DNA of 64,000 nucleotides, taken from Branchiostoma floridae (lineage: Eukaryota; Chordata; Leptocardii; Amphioxiformes; Branchiostomatidae). Every line of letters begins with the position of its first letter. The stretch's first letter is position 1. The stretch is from the NCBI RefSeq assembly GCF_000003815.2, contig NC_049984.1, positions 26,767,863-26,831,862 on the forward strand, given 5' to 3'. The notes below the pieces were generated by a model. The model made no database searches. It was not told the DNA's origin and saw only the letters and a list, made by a program, of their open reading frames with translations. Below are positions 1 to 10,735 of this stretch, one piece after another. A program made the translations under genes and the position numbers.

Positions 1-599
1 CACAGCAAGATCTGCTTGGAGATTACCTCACACCCGTGTCAAGTCTTCCTGCAACCAACTGAGGAACCACGGTACTAACTGAGACACAGAAAGCCGTACA
101 AACTGCCTGTCAGTCGTACCGAGAGACACAGGAACTCGTTTGTGGCGAGGGCAGTGAGAGACTTAGTAGATTTAGTCTGAGACCAATATCACTATGTGCA
201 ATACCATTCGCGTTGCCTTAATGTATACATGTAGTTTTGATGTTGATGTGTTGTGTCGTGATGAGATTTTAACTGACACATGAAATGTTTTTTTTAAATG
301 TATTAATTGATTTTAATTGCCAGTGAATTTGCAGTACTGACTGTTGGAATTTTATTTGTAAAATCGGCACAATTCAGTCGAAATCTTTCGACTGCCAAGT
401 TCGATTTTTTCTAACCTCAAACTTATGCCTTCTGCCATTAGGTCACTGATAGAGAGTTCAGTATTCTGAGGACACAGGGCCTCTCCTCTTAAAGAAAGTG
501 TACGTTAACAGACATGTATTATGCTAATAGCCTCCACATTTGTGTAATCGAAATATTTCATGGATATATGAAGTCTCTGAACTCTTGTTGAATTTCTAG
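1..599. other. No gene seen
   Basis: AT-rich non-coding sequence without a long open frame on either strand. A TTTCTAG splice-acceptor-like site ends at base 599, directly before the first exon-like open stretch. Nothing else could be supported here. Confidence 0.5.
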
Positions 600-818
600 C
601 GATGGACGTGGAGGTGGAGAAAGTGCTCCGGTGTGTGATGAAAAAGCACAATCCCACCGCTGGGCCTGCAATGTCACAAGAATTCCAAGACTACATCACT
701 CCCTGCCCGAGGGAGAAGTGTTTCTCTGTCGTACACATCTACAAGAAAGAGTCCCATCGCCACCTTGTGTTTGCAGGGCCTCCTTCCAGACTGAAACATC
801 AGGGATGTTGTATGAGCG
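600..818 (+). CDS. Possible internal exon, unrecognised
   Basis: The segment is open from the acceptor-like TTTCTAG (ends 599) to a donor-like GTAAGG at 819. The first ATG is at 602, and about 72 codons precede the donor. The peptide is mixed and globular, with two cysteines near PCPREKC and the start MDVEVEKVLRCVMKKH. No known domain was recognised. A second frame is also open across it, which weakens the call. It could belong to the same gene as the exon-like segments at 1.7, 2.9 and 3.35 kb, but LINE and endonuclease fragments lie between them. Confidence 0.3.
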
Positions 819-1711
819 GTAAGGTTTTCAACTTTTTTAAATCACCAAAGTTCGCTATTAGATATACATATATACTAGTTGTTGCAAAATAAGTTATCTG
901 GAAGTAAATGGTTACCATTACCAACTCGTAAAATGTATCACCGTAACAGTTACATTTCTATACAGTACAATTAATATTCTTTCTAATGACAATTTCCAAC
1001 AATGCCTCACAAAGCATTACAATTTTTTTTGAGATGTGAACAAACCCATCATATAAGTTCCATATGTATACAGAAGTGATTGAGAACCTGCATATTGTGA
1101 CCTTGTACAGGAGGAGGACGAACTGAAAAAGGTCAGAAAAGTTGACCGAAGAGCAGGCAAAGTGCGAGGTCCTCGAAAGCCGGATAAAGGCAGATGAAGA
1201 GGTCGAAGATGTCCAATCCTACTATCTGTAGAAGCTCTCCCAACAATCACCACAACCAACAGAGAAGCTTTCCTGGGACTGTACTATGAAGGTATGGAAG
1301 CAGGTGAACAAGAAAACATAAGGTGTGCAGTCCAGTTGGATGTAATGGGAGATGCGAACCATGCTTCAAACAGTAAAGTACAGGACGAGAGTTGACTGGA
1401 TTGCTCTAAATATATTGTATGAGGACCAGATGAGTTTCTCAGTGCCCTATTGTATCTGTTATGTACATGGTTAACATATGACTTGCATTCACTGTTTTGT
1501 TTATTATTTATATTCATACACTAAATGCATATTCACATGTACTTCAATAAATACTTTCCGCAGTTTCTGGAGCCTTTAGGCCAGGTAGGCTAGAGAGATG
1601 ATGTTCTCTTTCATCATAAACAGCAAGAAGGGTTTTATACCCCAGGTGCCAAAAATGTTCAACGTGCCTCGTAACAATGTGTCACTTGGTTGCTGAAGTC
1701 ACTTTTTTCAG

Positions 1712-1976
1712 ATACCATGCCTTCCAGGGTAAGCCACTCCTGGGGTTGGAGATGGATATATTCCGGGAATATGACAACTCGTACGACAGAGATGCCTACA
1801 TTGTGAGGATGCCGCAGCTCTGTAACATTCCTACCGACAAACCGGACATCGTCACAAAAGCCAGGCGCGGCACGACACTCACGAGGTCGAAGCAACAAGA
1901 GAACTCATCAGATCTTGAAATTTTGAAATATGATGTTGGTAGCTCAATGGAAATATACATGATTTTAGAAGTAATT
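1712..1976 (+). CDS. Possible exon, HIRAN-like pattern
   Basis: The segment is open after an acceptor-like TTTTTTCAG (ends 1711). The peptide runs YHAFQGKPLLGLEMDIFREY, then DNSYDRDAYIVRMPQL. Its spacing (small aromatic start, G-x-x-L, R-E-x-D-N-x-Y-D-x-x-A, then a short P/I-rich turn) resembles HIRAN domains, small DNA-end-binding modules also found as stand-alone proteins in invertebrates. The similarity was judged by eye and is weak. No clear donor was found and the 3' part looks like read-through. Function is not assigned. Confidence 0.28.
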
Positions 1977-1989
1977 TAACTAGTCTATC

Positions 1990-2375
1990 AAGGTGTTAAA
2001 GTTAGTTTTGTTTATACAACAGTGCGGCAACTTGACCTCCACTGGACTGGATATCTCAGAAGAAATTGTAAAAGGTTTTCGAAATTTGAAAGTCAATAAA
2101 TCATGTGGAACAGATTCTATTATCAATGAGATGTTAAAATGTGGCACTAGCCAACTTTTACAACCTTTAAGGAAACTTTTCAACACCACCCTTCAGTCAG
2201 GAAAATTTTCCCATCGGTTGAGTCAGCTTCTTAGTCCCCGATATTCAAAAGTGGTAACCCGACAAATCCATTAAACTATAGAGGAATTGCTTTTTCAAGT
2301 TGCGTTGGAAAACTAAACAAACAACTTCAATTCTTTCTCGAAGCGAACAGCAGAAACTGGTACAAATGTAATAAT
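1990..2375 (+). pseudogene. Non-LTR retrotransposon reverse transcriptase fragment
   Basis: The peptide ISEEIVKGFRNLKVNKSCGT followed by D-S-I-I-N-E-M-L-K matches the conserved N-terminal part of LINE reverse transcriptases (the I-x-x-L-K-x-x-K-S-x-G-x-D-x-I-x-N-E-M-L pattern). After a frameshift near 2230, another frame continues with NPLNYRGIAFSSCVGKLNKQ, the next conserved block. The catalytic FADD region is absent. This is a short, frameshifted remnant with no 5' or 3' end identified. Confidence 0.7.
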
Positions 2376-2900
2376 ACTTTCTTGTACCAGTGTCAGTGTC
2401 AGGAACATCAGGGTCAGACAGAATCTGGACCAGCGGCCTGGAGACATCAGTACATGTCTCAAAAACAGATGGCAGGGCGGGTGCTCACAGCCTGCCAAAG
2501 TGACAAGGCATTGTTATTCTATGCAACTGACATTGATGGAGGTAACAGCAGCCTTTATCTACCAGTTATTAGTCCAGTACAGTTTGCATATGCTTTTTAA
2601 AGTTTACGTTTTCCTCCAAGCACACCCAATTGTGTTTGAATAATTTGGCTTCAAACAAATATTATAAACATTCTTGACCTTACAAGAAGCAGTGCTCCCT
2701 TGAAACAATGTCAGTAATTGAAATATGAGGTACTGAATGTTATATTGTAGGTCCTGTTTGGCTGTTTTTTTTTTTTATTTTCTGCACAACTAACATACTC
2801 TTCACATGACAGCATTCCTGTCAATTCCTAAAAGAATTGCTTTCATCATAACAAAGTTTTAAAACAAAAAAGGAATGGTCTTTTGTTCTTATACATGTAG

Positions 2901-3115
2901 GTGCATTGACAACCTTTTTAAAGAGAGGGGAATCTCTGCTGATCTCCTGGTACCAGGCAATGAAGAGGTATATGTGGGCCTTCGTGCCACATAACCTACA
3001 GACAGCCTTCGAGCTAGGCGTTGTGCTAATGCTGATCGATGTAGGCCAGCAGCAAACACTCACTCTGCAGGTACCAGAGGACTGCCAGCCACATGTGAAG
3101 GTGAAGTCACCTTGA
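2901..3115 (+). CDS. Possible terminal exon, unrecognised
   Basis: The segment follows an acceptor-like TACATGTAG (ends 2900) and runs open to a TGA at 3113-3115. The peptide (LISWYQAMKRYMWAFVPHNL, then LQTAFELGVVLMLIDVGQQQ) is hydrophobic to neutral with a strand-like FELGVVLMLIDV. No family was recognised. The terminal stop would make it a last exon, yet another similar exon-like stretch lies downstream at 3.35 kb, so alternative splicing or chance openness are both possible. Confidence 0.25.
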
Positions 3116-3352
3116 AGTTGTAAAGAGACTTTGTCATTGAAGGTGTTTCAGTGGGAAATGATATAACTCCTGGCACTGCAGCGCTTGCTACAATTAACAA
3201 TGCTTTTAAAAACTGCTCTGCTGTTCTCATTACATTAAGATAAATAACATGATAATGAGGAGCACATTGAAAAATAGGATAGCTTAAATATATCTTTCGG
3301 CTACATAATGTAGTTTAAACATCTTGTCATGACTAAGTCTTCTTTTTTTCAG

Positions 3353-3565
3353 TACAATGAAATAGTTCAGAATGCTAGGGACTACAAGGTTGTTGTGCCT
3401 CTTAGCAATATGTGTTGGTCCCTGACCTTCCAGGTATTTCACCTCTGTGAGAAAGGTTCCATTGCCACCAATTACAGGCGAGCCAATGTCTCGATGTTTC
3501 GGCCTCTGAATGGACTGTTCGAGAGCAGCATGCTGAAGATTCTCTCCAAATACACAGAAACTTAA
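3353..3565 (+). CDS. Possible terminal exon, unrecognised
   Basis: The segment is open after a strong pyrimidine-rich acceptor (CTTCTTTTTTTCAG, ends 3352) to a TAA at 3563. The peptide includes NEIVQNARDYKVVVPLSNMC and FRPLNGLFESSMLKILSKYT. The acceptor is the best evidence for an exon. No domain was recognised. It may pair with the 2.9-kb exon-like segment. Confidence 0.28.
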   Translation, partial: YNEIVQNARDYKVVVPLSNMCWSLTFQVFHLCEKGSIATNYRRANVSMFRPLNGLFESSMLKILSKYTET

Positions 3566-3759
3566 AACGGGTCCGGGAGATGTCGTTGATTGAAGAGACT
3601 AAGCAACATACTATGGTAAGCATATGTTACAATGTTTTAGTCTAAAACTCTGCCTGAATAGTATGGATTACAGATCGCAAAACACAAGACATGGTAATAG
3701 TAATAGTGGTGAAAGGGAACACCAAGCTGAAAAACATTCTAATAAGTAGAATGACCTCC

Positions 3760-3996
3760 TCATGTTCCAAATGTATTTTCATTACATTTTATCTATCCTA
3801 CGTCTTGGAATATATATCAGGTATTGAAAGAGACATGGCTGTTATTGTGGGCGACTTCACTGAAAATATTTTGTCAACATCAGAAAATAAAGACATATTT
3901 CATTTCATACCAGAATACTTTTGTCAAATAATACACAATACAACTAGAGGAGAAATTCTTGTAGATCATATTTACAGTTCATCATGTACTAGCTGA
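3760..3996 (+). pseudogene. Endonuclease (EEP-like) fragment of a mobile element
   Basis: The peptide contains RDMAVIVGDFTENILSTSEN and later RGEILVDHIYSSS. This matches the G-D-F-N and D-H-I/V-Y blocks at the C-terminal end of exonuclease-endonuclease-phosphatase domains in LINEs and in Helentron/Helitron-type helicase-endonuclease proteins. The asparagine of the GDFN block is threonine here. Only the last third of the domain is present and no reverse transcriptase or helicase follows. Spacing of the two blocks favours the helicase-linked family slightly over LINEs. Confidence 0.55.
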
Positions 3997-5213
3997 CTAG
4001 CTCTGGAGTCATAAAAACTTGCTATAGCTATCAAGATGCGATATATTGTATGACAAGTAGCTAATTACCATCCCAGCCCTCTGGCACTTCTAGTTAAGCA
4101 GCTCAAGTTAGCTGTAGTGTTATCAGTCTCTGGCAACTGAAAGGTCAGTATGGGACAGCTAGCTTCAGACCCAAGGCACTTTGTATCATGTATTGGGCAC
4201 TACCTCACATGAACTTGAAGAAGAATGTTGCATTACCTCAGCTCAACTTATTTTGTGCTTTTATGAGAGAGATAAGGAGAAGAGGAGCTTAAGTCAGCAG
4301 ATGACCACCTCAAACAGTTTGTGAATGGATTTGAGAAAAAAACAAACTATATGGAACGTCCCTAATTAGTTAAAAAAAAATGATGAATGTAAAAACAATA
4401 ATGTAACACCTGTTAGTCTTATGGTACATTTATGCAGCTATTTGATTTTAACAACAAACCCCTATACTTAAATGGATACCTCGTAGCAGGGAAGCAACTA
4501 CTAGGAACGGACCAAAGCTTACAAGGATTGGCTCAAGGCTCATATCATACAAAAGTTCATTGAGTAATGAGATGTTGAACTATCTACTTTACATCTCCAT
4601 ACACTGCACTTTGCAGTGCAGAGGCTGCTGTTGTGAAGTGGTGAACGGGTGGACAGTGTATAAAAGTGCTCTATCCGCTGTAGTAAATAGGGTATCAGGC
4701 TTGTCAGCAAAAAAAAAGATAAAAGAAATCAAAGTAGACCCATTTTTTCCTATGTTTCCGCCATTGTTCAAGCCCAAATAGTGAAATACGCACAATATGG
4801 GGGTTACAGTGTGCCAGTCTGTCATGTTGGCAAGGTCAGGTCTTCATTGCAGTGATGTCATCCTCCTACTTATATTTCCGTTCCTAAAATAAATGGGAAA
4901 ATTTTTAAAAGAAAGCATGCTTTTTTGCCTTGCCTTTGTCTAGAATTTGCAGGCACAAGTGTAAGAATAAACCACACAAGTTTGAATTTGTGAAACGCTG
5001 TGGCTGTTGACACACCCGGTTATAGCCAGAAACCAGGTGTGTCAATAGCCTCACCCATACACAGTCTTACAGAGGGGTGAACATGTAGCATCAATACAAA
5101 AATGTATTTGATAATCATTCTCCCACACACAGCACCTCCCACGTCAGTCTTCTGCAAGCTTATGTCCAAAATATTCTGATGTATCAATGTTTTCATTTGC
5201 ATTTGTTTTATAG
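3997..5213. other. No gene seen
   Basis: AT-rich sequence with short open frames only. The stretch ends at an acceptor-like ATTTGTTTTATAG (to 5213) that introduces the helix-turn-helix exon. No RNA gene or mobile-element end was supported. Confidence 0.5.
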
Positions 5214-5803
5214 AAAGAAATTGGAATACATTCCTCTCACATCTGGATGGACTACTTAGAGATTACGAGAGAAGAAGGGAAACAGCCGATGTCGCTGAAG
5301 TCAATGTTTTCATTGAACGGATCCTTGTTCTGACAGCAAAGGCTAGTAAATTGGAGAGAGCTTGCCGTACTATTCCAATAGATGATGAATTCCTAGAAGG
5401 GGTGTTGCAGATAGCAAGAGAACTGCAGGAATGGAATGATAGAAGGATCAGTCTCCTAGAAAATAACGGATCTTCACGGAGGGCAAAGGTAGAAGAGAGT
5501 TTTACACCAGTAGCCAATGTCAGAGGTGACGGACCCGGACGTCCACGCAAATTCGTAGATGTTGATGATGTTTTTCATCATATAATAAAGCTGGACCACA
5601 CAATAGCTGATTTGGCAAAGAAGTATGCTGTTAATCGATCCACCATTTACCGACGTTTGAAAGAAAAAGGCATTGATATAAGACAGGAGAAATACACTGA
5701 CCTTGATCAGACACAACTCCAAGAGATTGTGAAGACAGCCAAGGAAGATTTCGGTTTTAATCAGATGGGCCAAATTGTAATGCGGTATAGACAATCTATA
5801 TAG
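5214..5803 (+). CDS. Helix-turn-helix N-terminal part of an integrase-core-like protein (partial)
   Basis: The frame is open from the acceptor at 5213 through to a TAG at 5801, with no ATG needed, so this is an internal exon of about 195 codons. The N-terminal half is helical and charged (for example DYERRRETADVAEVNVFIER). The middle has a G-R-P-R-K hinge, then IADLAKKYAVNRSTIYRRLK, a clear homeodomain-like helix-turn-helix. The C-terminal part (YTDLDQTQLQEIVKTAKEDF) matches the linker in a family of metazoan multi-copy proteins that have an rve/integrase core after this region. The core itself is not found here. The peptide derails after FGFNQMGQIV, where a GTAATG could be a donor (about 5777). 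The family is recognised from memory, and the role (DNA binding, transposon-derived) is inferred. Confidence 0.6.
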
Positions 5804-6059
5804 ATGTTTTTGTTTGACTCAAAATCCAAAGATTATAGATAGATACATACAGTATGTCCATCTGTGCCACATAAGGACTAACAAAAAACATACATAGAAA
5901 GATGGCTAAATGTATTCTTAATCTGATAGATTCTATTGAGACATCAGATATTGAGACAAGTAAAATATATTTTAAAATGTATATTTCCAGTTCTTTAGGC
6001 GTAAGGGCATAGCGGGAGGACGTACGAGAAGCGTGCCTGACAGTGGATGTTGTATCCAA

Positions 6060-7235
6060 CTTTCGTCAGTATCTAACTTTCGTAATATGCCGAATCCTGG
6101 ATATCCAGGAATCGTCCTGAGCAGAAGGACGATTCCTGGATATCCAGAAATCGTCGCAAACAGGACGTTTCCTGGATAGACGACGGTGTTTATCCAGAAC
6201 GTGTACGTGGGGGTGGAGCTTCCTGTTTTCGAGGGAGGAGGGCGGTGGCATGTTGTTTTCGTCAGAAAGCCGCTATCTTTGTATCTCCCGGCAAGAAGAT
6301 CGTGTAGTTTATTCTGTTGATCCTGGTGTTACAGAACTTAAACGAATGTTGATAATGATACTTTGATGTTTACATGTTACTTACGTATCAGGCCCAAAAT
6401 TCTTTTTGCGTAATGAATTAACAAATGGCAGTCAAGATGGGATAAAGTTACTGTTGTTTTCCGTATAGCGACACATTCACGGTAACGTGTTAATAGCATC
6501 CAGATGGCGTCCCTTTGTCACACAAGGCCTGGTCAACACCCTGCATATCCAGGAAATGGCTTGAACAGGAAGACGAATCCTGGATATCCAGAAAACGGCT
6601 TGAACAGGAGGACGAATCCTGGATATCCAGAAAACGGCTTGAACAGGCTCAGGACGAATCCTGGATATCCAGAAAACGGCTTGAACAGGCTCAGGACGAA
6701 TCCTGGATATCCAGAAAACGGCCTGAACAGGAGGACGATTCTTGGATATCCAGAAAACGGCCTGAACGCCTGAAGAAAATAAGGAATTCTCCCGCCATTT
6801 TTGATTTGTGAGCAAGCGGTCACTGTGGGTCACGCACGCACCGCAATGGTATCCTGCACCGCGGGTGTCCCGTAATACTCTGAACGCATGTCTAAAGACA
6901 ACCGTTGTCCACAACGATAGACAATAACAGTCGCACGACTATATATGTGTTGTGTGTTTGAAGTTGTTTTTCGTGTAGCGTCACATTCTATTTACGTGTT
7001 ATTAGCATTCAGATGGCGTCCTATCATGACATGGGGAGGGCAGCGGTCACTTCCGGGTTTTGATCTCTCGCAACTTGAGTCTGTCGAGGTCTCACGAGGT
7101 CGACCCATATATGGAAACATGGGTGTGCATAATAATGTTTTCTGTCCTGTCAATCACCATGATTGACGGCACCGGAAGTACGAATCCTGGATATCTAGTT
7201 TTCGTAAGGTTTTTGGACGATTCCTAGAGCCGAAA
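6060..7235. repeat. Composite repeat block with GAATCCTGGATATCCAG words
   Basis: The word CCTGGATATCCAG or close variants occurs near 6100 and 6140, six times at 6540-6755, and near 7190. CTGGATATCCAG is a perfect 12-bp palindrome. The flanks contain a second internal duplication: about 70 bp ending in CAGATGGCGTCC occurs at 6450-6518 and again at 6963-7022. The block looks like one repetitive, probably mobile, non-coding unit. No inverted termini or target duplication were found. Confidence 0.55.
6542..6775. repeat. Minisatellite, 39/42-bp units with palindromic core
   Basis: Six successive units start near 6542, 6581, 6620, 6662, 6704 and 6743, spaced 39, 39, 42, 42 and 39 bp. Each has GGATATCCAGAAAACGGC, a TTGAACAGG or CTGAACAGG stretch and a GGACGAATCCT end; the 42-bp units carry an extra 3 bp (GCTCAG in place of GAG). 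Because all units are multiples of three, several frames stay open on both strands across the array. That is an arithmetic effect and not evidence of a gene by itself. Confidence 0.9.
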
Positions 7236-7290
7236 AGTAGATGCGACAGTGGACCCAGTTGGCACAGCCCTTCGCCATCCTCTTTTCTAA

Positions 7291-7652
7291 GGCCACACCA
7301 ATTTAATTTCTTGGTTCACGGATTTTTTCATAAAAAATATGGAGCGAGAGGGCGAAATAAAAATAAAAATTGTAAAATGGTTGGGGTAAAGGTGAGGGCT
7401 AATCCAAAACATAAAGAATAAAAAGTTTTCAGCTTGAAAAAAGTACAAAAGACTATTACTGTACAGTAACAGCTCCTGTTTGTTGAAAAATACAAAAGTA
7501 GTGTCAGTTTTTATGTTTGCTACACTAGAAAGTTGTTGAATGGTTTTATTTATGGTGAAAATTTGCTGAGTGGTAATTTTTATTTTTTATTTTTTTTTCC
7601 AAAAAATAGGAGCGAGCGAATCCGTGAACCAAGAAATTAAATTGGTGTGGCC
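7291..7652. mobile_element. MITE with 34-bp terminal inverted repeats and TAA target duplication
   Basis: The left end GGCCACACCAATTTAATTTC plus TTGGTTCACGGATT (7291-7324) is repeated inverted at the right end (7619-7652), essentially identical over 34 bp. TAA flanks both sides (7288-7290 and 7653-7655), giving a 3-bp target duplication. The 362-bp interior is AT-rich and has no coding capacity. TAA/TTA duplications and this size fit a non-autonomous PIF/Harbinger-type element. I recognise this end sequence as an abundant amphioxus repeat, from memory. Confidence 0.9.
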
Positions 7653-7703
7653 TAATGATGACATCTACTTATATCTCTTTTTACGAATTGCTTTGAAAAC
7701 TCG

Positions 7704-8754
7704 GTGCATGCATTTTGCCTGAGATGTCTGGTTACCAATGCCAGCATTGGACTCTATGGACATATACAGGTAGGGATAGCTCTCAACAAATGCCTTGAAC
7801 TGCGGGTCAAAGGTCACCCTCACGGCACCTATACGGACAACTTGTGCTTCTTTCGTTGTCTCGCCCTGCACAAAGGAGAGGAAAAACAAAGCCTGGATAA
7901 GACCGCCAAATACCTGCTCGAGAGGTACCTATGGCATGTCAGGAAGACACGGGATGAGTTCAAAGGGGTGACGCTGAATGAACTTTGCGATATGGACGAA
8001 CTCTTTGGCGTCAATTTACACGTGTACCGCCTACACAAAGACGATGAGGATCAAAGTACATTTGCAGAACTGATCAGGCGCCACTTGGCGATACACGGAG
8101 ACGCCATCTATCTAAATTTGTATGAAGAACACTTAAGCTACGTCACCGACTTTAAAAATACGCAAATTCCTGGTCCTGTTGCAAGTGTGGTCAGAAGTTC
8201 ACACATCACGGGCATCTAAACAGGCACGAGGGAACATGCACCGGAACCACAAAATACGTGTATCCAGGCGGGGCGTTCAAGGTGACGCGTACCATCTTCG
8301 AAAAGTTACAAGACGAAGGAATCCTGATACAAGAGAAATATCGTTACTATCCATACAGGGCAATGTATGATATAGAATGTTGTTCAAACCAATCTCGGGT
8401 CAACAAACACCGAAAATGACATGGGAGGCCGTTCACGAGCTCCTTAGCCTCTGCGACTGTTCAAACGTTCCAGGATTCACGGAACCAAAGTGCTTCATCT
8501 CAGAGGGGGATACGGCCACTCTCGTCGAAACATTCTTGTCGTATCTGGTACAGGTCAGGTTCGCGGCATACGAGAAACTGAGAGACAAGTTTGAGTGGGT
8601 ATTTGAAACCACAGGCTGGATAGCAGTGCCTCAATTGAGACTTTTACCACAGATGGATTTGCCGGATTTGGAGGAAGTGGTGAGACGTGTCCGTGCAAGC
8701 AAGAGAACAGTATACCTGCTAGACGCGGGAGTGACAGCAGTCCCAAAGCGTTAA
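7704..8754 (+). pseudogene. DNA polymerase B-type protein, N-terminal region, frame-broken
   Basis: Three frames in succession carry one conserved protein family. Frame one (7704 to about 8165) has TDNLCFFRCLALHKG, VTLNELCDMDELFGVNLHVY and IYLNLYEEHLSYVTD. Frame two (about 8166-8375) has a C2H2-like finger, CCKCGQKFTHHGHLNRHEG, then TKYVYPGGAF, TIFEKLQDEGI and RYYPYRAMYDIE, whose D-x-E is placed like exonuclease motif I of family B polymerases. Frame three (8377-8754) has CSNVPGFTEPKCFISEGD. These blocks precede the polymerase core in multi-copy polB-like proteins of invertebrates and fish, probably of Polinton-like or related mobile origin. The palm domain is missing. At least two frameshifts and a terminal stop make this a remnant. 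Confidence 0.65.
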
Positions 8755-10123
8755 GCAAGGGCGACAATGATGGTGGATGGACGTGCCCAAACATTGCAGT
8801 CTACAGGACCTCTACGTCAAACCAGGTGGCCGAAATAATCAACACAGCCTATGAGAGAGCCGGGATATATCAGAGGTGAAGTTCTAAGCTGTCAAAAAAA
8901 AAAATTGCCATTGTCATAAAGACTGCAGTATGTACGAACATAGTTAGAAATGATATTGAATGATAGTAGAAATGTTAGCAGTGACTTAATGTTCATTATT
9001 AATAGTTTTTTTGGTTTTGTTTTCAGTTTATTCCGTATTCTTCCTGCAAACTTGTCTAAGAGCTATATATACATATACATATGTTAGAGTCACAGGTTTA
9101 ATATGGTGAAGATGCATGACAGCAAACCAACAAGAAGAAGCCTGGGAGGGAGAGGAAACCAGGAGGATAGAGGCAGAAAGGCAGAAATGTCTATGTGTAT
9201 ATTCACACATTTTGCAGCAACGATGTCACACGTGTAAAGTTCAACAGTGATTTTCTAAAGAGAAACATACTTTGCAAAGAGGTTCGATAACTTGGGGAAA
9301 CATGGATAACAAATAAAACAGCTTGAAATGTGAAATACTAGTAGTTAGTGCTCTTTCACAACACTCCTTCTTTCAACCCCAGCGGCCTGCAGCCTTCGCC
9401 ACACCTGGTTAAATCATCAGGCTGACTCCACATGGAGAACCCGAAGAAGCATTTCAATAAGTATTTTATATTATATTCTATAGTCAACTCTGTACAAAGT
9501 AGAAGAACAAAAAATATCGTACACATCGTCTTTTAGTAGCTTTCTTGGATTATCTATCATAACCAAGAGACGTAGGTTGTCATTAAAGTAATACAACATT
9601 TGTTGAATCCCAACATAACATTATCCTCAGTAATATCTCTCAATGTTGGGAAGGAAAGATACACAACAACTTAATTTCAGCATCCTCCATCCTGTGTATC
9701 TATTTTCATTTCCTGTAACGTGCTTTCACACAGACATTTTCCAAATTGTCTATAACTTAGTATAAGCTCTAATGCTACCCAAGTACTTGAAGCTTTCACA
9801 TACACAAACATGAAATGTACAGATAAGGTTGCAACCCTTTGCAGAGCGTTGTGTTTCCGTTGTATTAGAGATACATGTTTTTGACTTTGACTCTCCAATC
9901 GCTGTTGCACAAAATAGGGACCAAGATGAAGGATACATTAACCATGCAAAAAACGCCAGACCGTTATGGCAGGCAGCAAGGAGGGTGTCAGGAGCCGCGC
10001 CCCCCTCTGGGCTGTTCCGTCGCATTTCAGCTGCCACTGCCTGGCCCACCCACACAAATGTGCTAATACGCACTGAGAGACGCAACAGCGAACAGACGCA
10101 CCAGCTACGTCCGTGAGAAGTTC
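8755..10123. other. No gene recognised
   Basis: This is mostly AT-rich. A denser stretch at 9820-10120 is open on both strands (about 95 codons on plus, 139 on minus), but neither peptide resembles a known family. The purine-rich GAAGAAGCCTGGGAGGG region near 9130 is low complexity. Confidence 0.4.
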
Positions 10124-10258
10124 TGATGGAAGAAAAAATGGATGTGGATCCCGTCACTCCACCTGGCACTGGTATTGGCTGTCTTGTGTCTGTGAATGAA
10201 ACTGCTACATCTGACTCAGAGCCGGACCTCTCCTTGTCCCTCGCTATCCCTGAGTGAC
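10124..10258 (+). CDS. Short ORF, unrecognised (44 codons)
   Basis: An ATG at 10124 opens a frame ending in TGA at 10256. The peptide starts MEEKMDVDPVTPPGTGIGCL and ends with an acidic-serine tail, SDSEPDLSLSLAIPE. Composition is that of a disordered N-terminus and the start context (GGAAGAAAAAATGG nearby) is plausible. The following 300 bp stay open in other frames (SVGQTKYMPVTPSHIITEGQ; YIWHGSLSQPDIYVPTTPNL), which could reflect a frameshifted longer gene. No function can be named. Confidence 0.2.
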
Positions 10259-10667
10259 TCTCCCCTCTGCATCCCTAGGTCTATGTAGGTCATCTGTGGG
10301 CCAGACTAAGTACATGCCAGTGACCCCATCACACATCATCACAGAGGGACAACCTTCCTCCTTGGAGAAGGATCACAACTTAATCAGGAAGGAGAAGTCA
10401 TCCCAATGGAAAAGTGGCAGTATATCTGGCATGGCAGTCTCAGCCAGCCGGACATATATGTCCCGACCACGCCAAACCTAGAGGCAATTAGAGATCTCTT
10501 CTTTGAACTCGATGTTAAAAGGCTGATACCACAAACGACAGGTAACTATGATGAACACAGTAACAAAAAACATACATGTGTGAAGACAACAATTCTGGCT
10601 GCAATGGTACAGTTTGGCTTCAGGCAACGCGTTATATGTCTTACAGTATGAATGTGCCGATGTTACA

Positions 10668-10735
10668 GCTGTGGAGGTACCTGATATGTTACAGCTGTGG
10701 AGGTACCTGATGTTACAGCTGTGGAGAAGATGTAT
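10668..10735. repeat. Short tandem repeat, three copies of a ~25-bp unit
   Basis: GATGTTACAGCTGTGGAGG-type units are repeated three times, separated by TACCTGA spacers. Each contains the palindrome CAGCTG. It lies in non-coding sequence. Confidence 0.8.

Noticed and set aside
6477..6914. Overlapping open frames on both strands (up to 145 codons) as repeat-protein genes
   Set aside because: They exist because the minisatellite units are 39 or 42 bp, divisible by three; no splice, promoter or domain evidence supports a gene.
9750..10169. 139-codon minus-strand frame opposite a 95-codon plus-strand frame
   Set aside because: Neither peptide resembles a known family and both strands are open together, so coding direction cannot be decided.
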